A stretch of DNA of 64,000 nucleotides, from positions 12,356,139 to 12,420,138 of the forward strand of contig NC_064039.1 of assembly GCF_932526225.1 (NCBI RefSeq), given 5' to 3'. This document shows positions 36,018 to 46,868 of this stretch, piece by piece; position 1 is the first letter of the stretch, and each line of letters begins with the position of its first letter. The stretch comes from Nematostella vectensis (Eukaryota > Cnidaria > Anthozoa > Actiniaria > Edwardsiidae). The position numbers and the translations under genes are program-made. The notes beneath the pieces were generated by a model. The model was not told where the DNA came from, did not search any database, and was given only the letters and a program-made list of their open reading frames with translations.

Positions 36018-36528
36018 ATGACTTCCTCCCCGACCACATGACAATTTCCAGAGTACCAACCAATCAGGACATTGGAAAAGCAGCCTAAATAATGCATCGC
36101 GCGCCTGGTAAAGTCCTTTTATTCTCTGGAGTTTCAGTAGAAGAGAATGTTGTTAAAATTGTTACAAACAAAAGCAATTTAACTCCTTATTTGTTTTAAT
36201 TACGCCTACAAAAGTTCAACTTTTTTCATATGTGCTTTAAATTTCTTTTATCGTACATGTTGCGAAAGAAAAAAAACCTGTCAATCGAAATGACTTCCTC
36301 CCCGACCACGTGACAACTCCCAGAGTACCGACCAATCAGGACATTGAAAAAGCAGCCTAAATAATGCATCGCGCGCCTGGTGAAGTCCTTTTATTTTCTG
36401 GAGTTTCAGCAGAAGAGAGTGTTGATAAAATTGCTACAAACAAAAGCAATTTAACTCCTTTTTGTTGTTTTAATTACGCCTTCAAAAGTTTAACTGCTTT
36501 AAATTTCATTTATCGTATATGTTGCAAA
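36018..36528 (+). promoter_or_regulatory. Tandemly duplicated OAT promoter/5' region
   Basis: The sequence starting ATGACTTCCTCCCCGACCAC occurs at 36018 and again at 36290, a 272-bp period, and the two copies align up to the OAT start codon. Both contain CCAATCAGGACATTG and AAATAATGCATCGCGCGCCT. The downstream copy has an intact E-box CACGTGAC, which reads CACATGAC upstream. The upstream copy ends where the ATG would be (TTGCGAAAGAA versus TTGCAAAATG). A longer frame from 36364 is probably 5' UTR. Confidence 0.8.
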
Positions 36529-39500
36529 ATGATTCGAATCTCGGCGCGTTCGCTCTCACGTGGAGTTGTAGGCCTACGGGCTCTCTCGACCACGACACCT
36601 TTTTCATCCAAACTCAGTCCCGAGCAAGTATTTGAACGAGAAGAAAAGTATGGCGCTCATAACTACAGCCCTTTGCCAGTGGCACTAGCAAAAGCAGAGG
36701 GGATTTACATGTGGGATGTAACGGGAAAACGATATATCGATTTCCTCGCTGCATACTCCGCTGTAAATCAAGGACACTGCCATCCTCGTATCGTAAAGGC
36801 CCTGCAAGACCAGGCGGGCATCTTGTCGCTGACTTCCAGAGCGTTCTATAACGACGTCTTGGGGGAATTTCAGGAGTTCGTCACTAAATTATTCGGATAT
36901 GACAAAGTTTTACCAATGAATACTGGAGTTGAAGGGGGAGAAACCGCTTGCAAGCTCGCCAGAAAATGGGCATACAAAGTGAAAGGTGTTCCACAGAACC
37001 AAGCGAAAATTGTGTTCGCGGAGAACAATTTCTGGGGAAGAACATTGGCAGCCTGTTCTTCATCATCTGATCCTTCTTGTTATACGGATTATGGCCCTTT
37101 TATGCCAGGTTTTGCGCTAGTGCCTTACAATGACTTAGCTGCTCTTGAGGTACTTAAGTCATTTGTTTTTTTTGCAGGGGGGTATTTATGGTAAATTGTT
37201 CATTTTTAATTGGCGTTCAATCTCTCAAAATATGGCCATGTCAAATTGAGAGCAACTATAGAATACAACGCCAATTGGACTTTGCCCCTTGATTTCTTTA
37301 GAACGGCGCAATAAATACAATGGAAATGCAAATAAATACAATGGAAATGTAAAAAAGTTTGGATGTGGCACTGAATTCTATAGTTTAGCCTCAAATTGAA
37401 ATACTTTTGTTTGAGAGACATAAAAGTTTTTTTTGTACATTAGGGGAAGGTGGGGGGGGGGGGGGGTGATTAAAATAAGTATTTAGGCTTTGAAACAAAG
37501 TAAAGAACAGAAAACTGACAAGTTATCCATTTTGAGTTTTTAATCCTGGTTTAAGGAGGCTCCCTACAGTATTTGTGAACTGCTTGGGGAATTTTTTTTA
37601 AATATTGGGTGGCACGTGCCCCCAGTGCCCTACCCCCTGCTATGGCCCTGAATAGTCCAAGATGGTGATAGTTCACATGCAAATAAAAGGCTGGGTCTAC
37701 ACTTATTCATGCTTAAAAGTTTGGCTGAGGGCTAATAAAATGCTTCAAATTACACAAACTTCAAAGGTTTATTTTTTTTTATATTGGCAGAAATCTATCA
37801 GTGACCCCAATACTGCAGCCTTCATGGTGGAGCCAATCCAGGGCGAGGCAGGTGTAGTAGTGCCTGATGCTGGTTACCTGAAGGGCGTACGTGACCTGTG
37901 TGACAAATACAATGTAAGATTCGCCTCCTACAAGTTCAAAGTGCTTCTTGTTTTTTAATTTGTGAAGAGACTTTTTATCAAGTACCATGCTCTTTCCCAA
38001 GACCACACACCAGTCACATTTGGGAGGAATTTATTTACCCACAAGTACTTCAAGTACACCAGTCATAATGCTAGCAATTCATTTAGCCATAAGTACACCA
38101 TACACACCCTTCAACTTTGATAGCTCAAACTTTGGGCAATATTTGGGCTAATGAAGAATTTAAGGTATGGGGTTAAAACAGTTCTTACTCAAATGGTAAA
38201 TTAAACCCTAAATGAACTGAGGCTGTTACATGTAAGATTTATGTGTGCCTTGTTTTCTGTCCCCACAGGTCCTGTTTATTGCAGATGAGGTACAGACTGG
38301 CTTGGGTCGGACTGGAAGGTAATTAATATTGGGTTATCATGTTTTTTGTGGGAGGCTTGAGAGGAAAATGACTATGTTGAGGAGAGAGGGTTTGTATGTT
38401 TTTTGTTGTTGTTGTGTGTGTAGCGACTAGCCATAGCTGTATGTAAATAGGGGATGTACGCAACAACAAACTCATTGACAAGGGGAAAAAATGAGAAAAA
38501 ATGCTTTATACTTAGTGCTCACTTCTGAACAAGTTTTGATAAAATATTAGCTTGTTTCTTCCATAGTAAACAATGAAGTCTGGTTTAAACCATTTAATTC
38601 TAAGTCCTTGCTAAACCATGAAACTTAAGAGTTTTGACATCATCATTTTTGTGATAACTTCTGAAATTTATCAGACAGAGTGCATTTCATGTCGGGCTAT
38701 TTGCGTTTATTGTTTTCTGCCATCACTGTTCTATTTATGTAAGGTCCCTAGTAGAATTGGCACTTAGTATGAAAACATTTGGTTCTGGTTACATTTTCTT
38801 TGCTGTCCACATTATCAAACTGTGTCTTCTCATATTGTTGTTTTATAGACAGTTCTTACAAAATGACTAAAATGATGATATTATTGTGATTTCTTCCAGA
38901 CGTCTATGTGTGGATCATGATAATGTTCGACCTGACATGGTTGTTCTCGGCAAGGCAATCTCTGGTGGATTATACCCGGTACTGCCTGCATTTGGGCTTA
39001 TAATATGTTCTAGATAATGTAGTCTTATATTATGGCTACTACTTTGCAGGTGTCCTGTGTTCTCGCTGATGATCAGGTCATGCTGACTATCAAACCAGGA
39101 GAGGTGATTATCGATTCGTCATGCATCCACATTTGTAATAATGTTCGTTCATAGTCACCTTTTTGCATGATTGGGCTTTATAAAGTGATAAAAGACACAA
39201 TCTGAATGACTTTACAAAAAAAAAGTTCAAAACTGGTGACATTGAACTTGTTAAAATTTTTAAAGTAATCTCTTTTTGATGCTTCTGTCTATTTAGCATT
39301 ATTTTATATACATTTCTGTGCTTATGGGTCAAAATTAACATTCTAATATCTGAACTTATAATTTTGTGTGTGTGTTTTCTAGCATGGCTCAACATATGGT
39401 GGTAATCCGCTCGGTGCCAAAGTAGCCATGGAGGCCTTGAGGGTGAGCTTAACAGATAGCAGATAGCTAGAGGGAATAATTTGAACAACCATAAGAGATA

Positions 39501-40979
39501 GCAGATACCTATAAAGAATGATCTTAACCACAGTAAATGCTTTATTGAGTGCCGAACTCCCATTAAGCACCCCCTGTGAAATAAGCCCCCCATCAACAAA
39601 ATGGGTACAAAGAACCAAACACAAGGCTCTTAGCATTCATAAGATATTATTTATTTTCTTATCCAACAATAGAATTTTGAAATAGTGCCCCATCTCAACT
39701 CTAGAAATTATATAAGTGCCAAGGGCACTGAAACAAACATTTGCTACAACTCAAACTGGGATAACTTAAACTTCTGTATAGACTATATTCTATACTTTAT
39801 TAATAGTCAAGGTGTTGCTGTTGATATCAGGTTTTAGAGGAAGAGAAGCTATCTGAGCGATCTGCTGAACTTGGCAAAGTATTCCTGTCAGCAATGCAGA
39901 AGCTCAACCCCAATGTTGTTGAGCTGGCGAGAGGCAAAGGTCTCATGAACGCAATTGTTATCAAGCCTTCAGATGGTAAGTAGCAGAAACCTGGCCAACA
40001 TTTACTCACTTTGTGCCAAATATATTTAAGTCTTATTCAGAAACTTTAAAGAAAACTTTTAACATTGACAAATCTAAATGGTGTGGAAGTTTGTAACTTA
40101 TAGCATTAGTTAAGCACAAAAGCGCTTTTCTTGTTTTGTAATTGTACATTGCATACACATTTCATGTCTAATAAGGTCTCGAATCCCACAACATTATTGC
40201 AAGTGGATAGTTTGGTTTACCCCAGAAATTTGCTACTATGTCAAAACCAATTTTGTCTTGTTGTTGCCTTGTCCAACCTGGGTAGCAATTAAATCTACTG
40301 AATAACCGCTGACCTTGTCCCCACGTATCCGTTTTCGTTTGAAAACGCAACCTTTTTGTTACGGATGCGGGTATCGTCGACATGGAAACGCGAAAACGAT
40401 GACCGAAAAAGGAACGATTTGAAAACGATCTCCAAACTATCTCCAGAGTGAAACAATTTGAAAACAATCCCCTGTCGGTGTCGTGAGGATGGACGAAAAC
40501 GGAACCTTTCGAAAACAATGGCGGGATTCGAATTGCGCATGCGATGTAAACATGCAAAATAGTGGGTCATACCCATGCGCTGTAGAGCATTTTATTGTTT
40601 TCTTAGCGTTTCTCTGTTTTCGGGGGGACGGGTCGTATCAAAATGGAAACGCTTCGTGTGGACACGGATCTTTTTGAAAATGGAACAAAAAGGTTGCATT
40701 TTCAAACGAAAATGGATTCATGGGGTAAGGGCTAAGTAGACTTCTGAAGTTGAGTTGAAGTTCTCTTAGGTAAATGAGCACTACTGTATTCTGAAATTCT
40801 TGGCTTTATACACAGATTGTAATGCATGGAAGGTATGCTTGCGACTTCGTGATAATGGACTTCTGGCCAAGCCCACTCATGACCACATAATCAGGTTCAC
40901 ACCCCCTCTGGTCATTACAGAGGACCAATTGCAGGAGAGCATCGGCATCGTTAAGAGTACTGTTGAGTCGTTTGCTTAG
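36529..40979 (+). CDS. OAT: Ornithine aminotransferase, mitochondrial
   Basis: Eight coding exons, join(36529..37149, 37791..37913, 38269..38318, 38900..38978, 39050..39103, 39383..39442, 39831..39975, 40816..40979), give 431 residues with matched phases (human OAT has 439). The chosen ATG begins an Arg/Ser-rich mitochondrial presequence ([20 protein letters not shown]). Landmarks are [66 protein letters not shown], the PLP-binding Lys283 in [21 protein letters not shown], and the C-terminal [20 protein letters not shown]. It converts ornithine and 2-oxoglutarate to glutamate semialdehyde and glutamate in the mitochondrial matrix. Upstream ATGs in the 5' region (36364) are in frame, but that extension looks like UTR. 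AATAAA lies at 41460-41465. Confidence 0.95.
37295..37386 (-). repeat. Dispersed repeat in OAT intron 1
   Basis: Reverse-complement copy of the 30498-30555 repeat. Here the AAATACAATGGAAATG segment is itself tandemly doubled. A G-homopolymer tract follows at about 37452-37467. Confidence 0.6.
40311..40733. mobile_element. Foldback MITE in last OAT intron
   Basis: The arms TCCGTTTTCGTTTGAAAACG, then CAACCTTTTTGTT, and their inverted partner around 40683-40720 are complementary over about 50 bp. The interior has several GAAAACGAT/CGAAAACGG repeats. It is about 420 bp and non-coding. Confidence 0.7.
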
Positions 40980-41189
40980 ACAAAGACATGATAGGGTAAT
41001 AGTGAATGCAGTAAGTTTTTCTAGGGCAATGTATTTCTTGTTATACCATTCTTTATTTTGTCTCAATTATTACTTCATTATAGCTGACATGTACAGGCTT
41101 ATTTACTGCACTTTCAAGGTCATAGGTTTAAATCATGACAAACATTTAATTAACAGGATCCTATCGCTATAGATTATATGGGAATTAAG

Positions 41190-42880
41190 CTGTCATTAGA
41201 GTTGCATTATGCAGCAATGGCACAAAAATGACAAGACATATTTAACGTGGATACTCTATTATAGAAACCGAGGAGTGGTAAGAGCTATGGCCACATTCGG
41301 GTAATACCTACCACAAAGAACATACAAATAACAGCTCCATTACAGACTATAACACTAACATGCAATAGCAAAAGCAACAGCAACAAAACCTAGATCTCTG
41401 AAGGGATCACAGTAAAGGGTTAAGTACCTTGGAGGAACACCCTTTAAATGACAAAACACAATAAAAACACAAAGCGATTGTATGACAATGACAACAACAG
41501 CAAGAAACAACAACAATTAAACCAGATTTTGCCTTTAAGTGGTATTAAATGATTGGTTTAGTTTTAAGAGAGATGGACAGCCTTTAACAAACAAACAAAC
41601 ATTTAAAAGCAAATTTTAAGTTATTGAATATAAAAGATAACTAACAATGACAGCAGCGAAAAGCAGCAGCAGCAGCAACAAGAACAATACACAATCTATA
41701 TTTTTGTCCTTGATGGGATAAATTATAAGGTTAAGTATGTAGAATTTTTATTATGGAAAAGTCGGGCAAAAATAAGAACATCACCACTAGCCAGCTCCCC
41801 AGATAGCATTTATAACTTGATTCTTGACGCCACAGAAGAAATAAAAAAAGAAGAACAAGAAATGTTTCTCCTAGTTTGAGGTTCAATGTATCTCACTTGG
41901 AGTTAACACATACAGTTCAAAAGTACAAATCACAAAACAAAACAACAAATGACAAGGACATAGATGATGATGATGATAACAGCGACAGATAACAGACAGA
42001 CAAAAAGATGATGATGATATGGATGATGATAAAGTTACTTTCCTTGTTTGAGCCACAAGTTGACTCACTCGGAAGTTGCTCCATGAGTGCACCACATGCA
42101 CACCAAACCACAGACAACATTGTTTGACAGAGACAATGGCAACAAGGATGATGATGATGAAGATGATGATGAAGATGATGATGAATTTGCTCTCCTTGTT
42201 TGAGGTCTTTATCTCACTTGGAAGCAACAACCCTAGTGCTAATTATGCACCAGCAGTACGCCAAACAACAACAGACATATTACTGTTATATATATTAACA
42301 GCAGACATATTACTGTTATTTATATTAACAGCAGACATATTACTGTTATATATATTAACAGCAGACATATTACTGTTATTTATATTATAAATAACAGCAG
42401 ACATATTACTGTTATATATATTAACAGCAGACATATTACTGTTATATATATTATAAATAACAGCAGACATACTGTTATTTATATTGACAGCAACAAGACG
42501 CTGTACAGATTTAGCTATGATGACAATGAATTTGCTCTCCTTGTTTAAGGTCTCAGTTATCTTAATTGGAAGCAACAAGCCCCAGTACATAATTTTATAA
42601 AAATTAGTTGCAGTTTTCATATTTATTCAGTTTATTTTTCAATTTGCATTGTCCTAGGGAACATATTTCAAATTTTACTTTATTATTTGTTTTATTATTT
42701 TTATTACCTTTTATTGTTTTGTTATAGTTATTGTTTTATGTTTGTAGTAAGTTGACTGAAGTGTGTAAGTAGTCTACATTATGGTATTGCATATCTTGCA
42801 ATTAGATCACGTTTGATAACGAATATATCACGTAGAAAGTGGGGTGCTACTAGGAATGACATGATTCCGAATGATAAATG
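41190..42880. other. Microsatellite-rich intergenic region
   Basis: It contains CAG/CAA-type runs (41640-41690), ATG/GAT runs (41958-42030 and 42145-42185), a recurring TTGTTTGAG...CTCACTTGGA(A/G) segment at least three times (41874, 42045, 42195) that suggests an older, longer tandem unit, and the 30-bp array listed separately. No gene was seen. Confidence 0.6.
42274..42486. repeat. 30-bp minisatellite
   Basis: About seven copies of ACATATTACTGTTATATATA then TTAACAGCAG, with some units gaining TTATAAATA. Frames through it give repetitive peptides and are artefacts. Confidence 0.9.
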
Positions 42881-43624
42881 GCTTTGTCACTTATGTTGTG
42901 CTGTTTTATTTTCAAGTGTTTTATTATTATTTTTTTTTCGGAGATTGCTGGTACTTCGGGTCTCAATCTTCGCGGCTTGTTAAGTGGATGCGCGCAATTG
43001 CCGCGAAACTTCCCCCTTAGTATCTTTATCCTCGAAAAACCCAGGGTTTCTATAGGAGCGACAAAGCTCTGGAACTCGGGATACCACTTTCTGTGGTTAC
43101 CGTGTATGTGTACATGGTGGATATTAGTTATACAAGTGAAACCTCTGGATATAATAGACCTCCTTCAAACACGAACGCGCGCTATAAAAGGGATCGCTCC
43201 GCCCCTTTTTCGCAAGCTCTCGCGCAAGTCGTCGTCATTCATTGAGTGCGAAACTCTGTAACCGCCGGAAGAAAACATGCTAAAAGTAAAGCCGTACGAC
43301 AACTTTTTAAGTACAAAAGAGTGTTGAAGAGCTATCAGGCATATTTGGGACAGTGTTTGGAGTCCATTCTCTACAAAAGCAAGAGCAAAAATTGTCCTTG
43401 GGAAAGCAACACCGCGCGCGCTCATTTGAAATGGCGACATTATAGTGTGCGCGTACAAACAACGAATTTGAAATATTCATAGCTTCAAAACCTATCTAAT
43501 CCTCGCTATTTTTCGTTCTGTGTCAAGAAACAGCTGTTGATAAGGCTATGTTTGCTTCAATAGTGTGTTATCGGTCACTCTATTGTAGCATTTTGGTCTC
43601 TCTCTACGGAGCTCTTCTAAACGA
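42881..43624. other. Intergenic segment with TATA-like promoter motif
   Basis: A GCGCGCTATAAAAGGGATCG core at about 43176-43195 resembles a strong TATA box, followed by GC-rich sequence. No supported coding frame follows it: the 78-codon frame at 43246 begins with GTG, not ATG. It may drive a non-coding RNA or be a repeat-borne promoter. Confidence 0.3.
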
Positions 43625-43805
43625 CTAGGTCCGGTTTCCAGCCGTGGTTTCGTCGCGTTCTGCTCCTCCACGGACTTTCGAGTGGTAAGTTTCTGATTGG
43701 CTAATCCAGACAAAGCCTCGTACCCCCTGCGCCCAGCCGTGGAATGGGAGAGGATCGCGGGCGCACCGAAACACCACGGCCTGGAAACCGACCCGAACTA
43801 AATCC
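43625..43805. mobile_element. Short foldback element
   Basis: TCCGGTTTCCAGCCGTGGTT near 43631 is mirrored by the complement of ACCACGGCCTGGAAACCGAC near 43770. GC-rich inner arms (CCACGGACTTT against CAGCCGTGGAA) also pair partly. It is non-coding. From 43806 to 44160 I see no gene. Confidence 0.55.
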
Positions 43806-44196
43806 TGGTCATGTGCACGGAGCTGCTACCCCGTTGACAACCAGCTAAAAATTGTTCGTTTCTGAAGAAAAATAAATTATCGCCTAGATGTAGTCATTTG
43901 ATTTTTGGCAAGTGGATATATCTCTTTTGGTAGATTAATTACATTACAGAATGGCATTTTGTTAGAAGCCTTCACCTAACAGGAAAAAAAAGTATTTGAT
44001 AACAAAAAATAGTACTGCGCGCGTTACATTTTGCGAGATTAAAATGGAATTCTCAAGATAGTTATTGTATTTTCATTAACGTAGGAAGAAACCACCGGAC
44101 AGCCTCTATCTGCTGGTGTGCGTCGGACCTTGTGGTCTGCGTCGACAGTTGATTAATTAATAAAACCTTTAAAACAAAAAGTCGACAACAACGCAG

Positions 44197-44257
44197 ATTT
44201 ATGTTTTTGAGAACGATATTTCGGCAGGCCAATACCTGCCTTCTTCAGGTTATAAAT
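44197..44257 (-). ncRNA. Hammerhead ribozyme motif in Penelope terminal repeat
   Basis: On the minus strand, ATTTATAAC (stem I 5' strand) is followed by CTGAAGA, the stem II hairpin (GGCAGG loop CCTGCC), GAA, ATAT, C, then GTTCT and, after an A-rich bulge, ATAAAT (stem I 3' strand). This is the type I hammerhead core CUGANGA...GAAA with cleavage expected after the C. The self-complementary ATAT would form stem III only in a dimer. Hammerheads of this minimal kind are established in Penelope-like elements. Confidence 0.8.
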
Positions 44258-44387
44258 GAGTTACAATGGCATGTTATAGCTAGTATATGTACAAAGTTCA
44301 TTGATGATTAACTAACAAAAGGTAGAAATAGTAATTGAGAGTGACTTATGGAAAATGGTAAATAGGGTGGTGTGGATTACTAAGTAG

Positions 44388-45743
44388 CTAAACGGTTTCT
44401 TCACGCCGGTTGAGGCCACCGGGTTCAAGAGTGCCAGCGCGAGCTATCAGTGTGGCTTCTCTTGCTTTGCGGATGGAGTCGCGGTTATTTCTTATTTTTT
44501 CAATAGGTATGAGCTCTATGTCAGAAGCGGAGTGGTTAGGTTTTAGGAAGTGTTCAGCGGCGTAGGTTGGTATGGATCGAGCTTGGGAGTCTACAGTTCT
44601 GCGGTGCTCATTAAAGCGTTCTTTTAATTTGCGTTTAGTTTCCCCAATATATTGAAGGTTACAGCGGTTACATTGAATCATATAAATCACGTTTTTAGTA
44701 TTGCAGGTTATGTGGGAGGTTATAGGTCGTGTTTCACCTGTTGAGAAAAATGCGTAGCTTGTAAGGCCATCGGTTCTAATATAGGGGCAAGTTAGGCAGT
44801 TTTTTCCGCAACGGAAAGCACCAGGAGGTTGGTTGGTGGGAGAGCGGTCGGAAGGTAGCTTGGCTTTAACGAGGATGTCGCGGAGGTTAGATGAGCGGCG
44901 AAAGGCGACAAGAGGGGGCTCAGTGAAAACCTTATGGCATCGCTTAGACGAGAGTAGAAGGTTGTAGTTTCTACGGATTATGTTGTTGATGTTAGGTAGT
45001 GTAGGGTTATAGGTAGTGACAAAGGGGATGCGACGGGAGTTTTTGTGGTTGTTATTATTAGGGCGTACGGCGTCAATGCGGGAAATGTTAGCAACGCGTA
45101 GGATTTGTCTCTTGAGAAAAGCGGGTTTATAGCCACGCTTGAGGAGGTAGTTGGTGAGTTCATTGCAGCGGTTATTAAAGCTTTCTTCTGTAGAACAAAT
45201 GCGGCGAATACGGAGGGCGAGGCTATAGGGGATGGCCTTTTTGGTGTGATGAGGATGGCAAGATGAAAAAAGAAGGTGTTGGTGTTTGTCAGTAGGTTTG
45301 GAGTAGAGGTCAGTTTCGATTTTACTATTAACAAGGGAGACATTAACGTCAACAAAAGGTACATTGTTATAGGAGTGGGAGCTTGTAAATTTAATGGTGG
45401 GATGTAGATTGTTAAGATAATCTACAAAAGCGTTCAATTTGTCTAGACCCTCAGTCCAAACAACAAAAATATCGTCGATGTATCTTAACCACGTATGGGG
45501 TTTGTAAGGGGCGTCACGCAAAGCGTTGGTTTCAAATAGACCAAGAAAGAGACAGGCGAAAGAGGGTGCCATGCGTGTGCCCATTGCGGTGCCATGCTTC
45601 TGGAGGTAGTGTTTGTCATTAAAGGAGAAGTTGTTCATTTGGAGGATCATGCGGATTAAATCACAAATAGTGCCAGCAGGGATGGGGTTAGTGTTACATG
45701 TGCGAAGGAAGTGGTGACAAGCGTTGATGCAATCATTATGTGA
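44388..45743 (-). CDS. Penelope-like RT/GIY-YIG polyprotein (partial)
   Basis: The frame is open from the inversion junction at about 45743 to the stop at 44388-44390. The first internal ATG is at 45650, leaving 420 residues. It contains HGTAMGTRMAPSFACLFLG (RT motif B region), RYIDDIFVVW (motif C with the catalytic Asp pair), CGKNCLTCPY (a Cys-rich zinc-finger-like linker), and VIYMIQCNRCNLQYIGETKR followed by KLKERFNEHRR (GIY-YIG endonuclease core). This order (RT then GIY-YIG) defines endonuclease-bearing Penelope-like elements. RT fingers and palm motif A are missing because of the 5' truncation, so the copy cannot be autonomous. The part that remains has no frameshift. Confidence 0.9.
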   Translation of the reverse strand, partial: SHNDCINACHHFLRTCNTNPIPAGTICDLIRMILQMNNFSFNDKHYLQKHGTAMGTRMAPSFACLFLGLFETNALRDAPYKPHTWLRYIDDIFVVWTEGLDKLNAFVDYLNNLHPTIKFTSSHSYNNVPFVDVNVSLVNSKIETDLYSKPTDKHQHLLFSSCHPHHTKKAIPYSLALRIRRICSTEESFNNRCNELTNYLLKRGYKPAFLKRQILRVANISRIDAVRPNNNNHKNSRRIPFVTTYNPTLPNINNIIRRNYNLLLSSKRCHKVFTEPPLVAFRRSSNLRDILVKAKLPSDRSPTNQPPGAFRCGKNCLTCPYIRTDGLTSYAFFSTGETRPITSHITCNTKNVIYMIQCNRCNLQYIGETKRKLKERFNEHRRTVDSQARSIPTYAAEHFLKPNHSASDIELIPIEKIRNNRDSIRKAREATLIARAGTLEPGGLNRREETV

Positions 45744-46028
45744 TAGCTCGCGCTGGCACTCTTGAACCCGGTGGCCTCAACCGGCGTGAAGAAACAGTTT
45801 AGCTACTTAGTAATCCACACCACCCTATTTACCATCTTCCATAAGTCACTCTTTACTCAATTACTACTTTTACCTTTTGTTAGTTAATCATCAATGAACT
45901 TTGTACATATACTAGCTATAACATGCCATTGTAACTCATTTATAACCTGAAGAAGGCAGGTATTGGCCTGCCGAAATATCGTTCTAAAAAACATAAATCT
46001 GCGTTGTTGTCGACTTTTTCTTTTAAAG
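45740..46028 (+). mobile_element. Inverted Penelope 3' fragment
   Basis: This plus-strand sequence matches the reverse complement of about 44165-44440: the last coding bases (CTTGAACCCGGTGGCC), the stop region, then the terminal repeat through GTTGTTGTCGACTTTTTCTT. It lies head-to-head with the larger copy. The junction shares TGATAG in both partners. Confidence 0.85.
45938..45998 (+). ncRNA. Hammerhead ribozyme motif, second copy
   Basis: Same elements as the copy at 44197-44257: CTGAAGA at 45947-45953, the GGCAGG/CCTGCC stem II, and GAAATATC ending at 45980, where cleavage is predicted, followed by GTTCT. The stem I arms ATTTAT and ATAAAT pair. Confidence 0.8.
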
Positions 46029-46078
46029 GTATTTTCATTTGGAATGCTCATTAACTACACTTTAAATTCCGCACATTG

Positions 46079-46321
46079 TGTAGTTCCTGATAATATCCAT
46101 ACCCCCCATTGGGGGGGGCGGAGGTATGACCCCCCCAACCCTCTGGAAATTCCAACCCCCCGGAAAAAAATAAATACAGTAACTGTTAAGGAAAAAAGGG
46201 CATTCCCCCCCCCCCCCTCCCCTCTGGAAACTCCTGGGCGTTTGAAACCCCCCCCCCCCCCCCGGAATTTCCAATCCCCTCATTGAGGGGGGGGGGGGTA
46301 TGGATATTTTCTGGAACTACA
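46079..46321. mobile_element. Foldback element with G/C homopolymer arms
   Basis: The ends TGTAGTTCC...TATCCATACCCCCC and, inverted, GGGGGGTATGGATATTTTCT then GGAACTACA form terminal inverted repeats. The interior has several C or G runs of 7-16 bases. Similar homopolymer-bearing repeats recur at 48.1-48.5, 56.5, 57.4 and 61.5 kb. Confidence 0.7.
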
Positions 46322-46501
46322 CATTTGTGGAACACAATCAACATGTGAATCGCAGTCATGGGCATGTGATTCGCAAAGAAACACTTCATTTTAAGCATTT
46401 CGTGGAAGTTCAGTGGAAAAGGAAGGGGCAAGAGTTTGGCTGCAAAACATGGGGTGAGCGCTTGATTTTATATTCCATAAAACCAGGAAACTCTCCTACA
46501 G

Positions 46502-46868
46502 TGACAGGAGCAAAAAATGGCAAAATTAAAATTGTAAGGTTGTGTTAGGTTACATTTATATGTTGCCTAGAAGTTCCTTGCATAATATAAAACAAAATAA
46601 GCATTAGTATTTTTGGTAGATGATCCGTGCGTGAGATATGATTGAGGAAAGTTGCCATAAATCATGAAACAATTTCGCCCAAATTGGTCAATTTCAGACA
46701 AATCAAGAGTCTTGCAATTTGCAATATCTCAAGAACGGATTATCTACCAAGAAATACTAAAGCTTGTTTTGTTTTATATTACACAAGGAACATCTATGCA
46801 AATAATCAAGCGAATATAAGCTATATAACACGACCTTACAATTTGAACTTTGCCATTTTTTGCTCCTG
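46502..46868. mobile_element. Long-TIR foldback element with 10-bp duplication
   Basis: Arms of about 170 bp (GGAGCAAAAAATGGCAAA, AATTGTAAGGT, AATATAAAACAAAA...) are inverted copies of each other. TCTCCTACAG flanks both sides exactly (46492-46501 and 46869-46878). A 9-10 bp duplication fits Mutator-like elements. It lies just 3' of the SLC23 gene. Confidence 0.85.

Larger units (their letters stand above)
44163..45743 (-). mobile_element. Penelope-like retroelement, 5' truncated
   Basis: The minus-strand element has the C-terminal part of the RT, a linker, a GIY-YIG endonuclease and a 3' terminal region with a hammerhead motif. Its sequence is nearly identical to the copy at 62638-64000, so both are recent. 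At about 45740 it meets an inverted fragment of the same family. Confidence 0.9.

Noticed and set aside
36364-36528. N-terminal extension of OAT from an upstream in-frame ATG
   Set aside because: The extension lies in the duplicated promoter copy and does not resemble a presequence; the ATG at 36529 starts a good mitochondrial presequence.
42076-42620. Repetitive frames on both strands (ILTADILLLY and NSNMSAVN types)
   Set aside because: They come from the 30-bp minisatellite and ATG runs; there is no splice or family support.
43246-43482. Basic 78-codon frame
   Set aside because: It starts with GTG, has no ATG context and no recognisable family, in an intergenic region of an animal genome.
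44388-45650. Host gene encoding a GIY-YIG nuclease or telomerase-like RT
   Set aside because: A second near-identical copy, a YIDD RT motif, hammerhead-bearing ends and a 5' inversion show it is a Penelope-like element.
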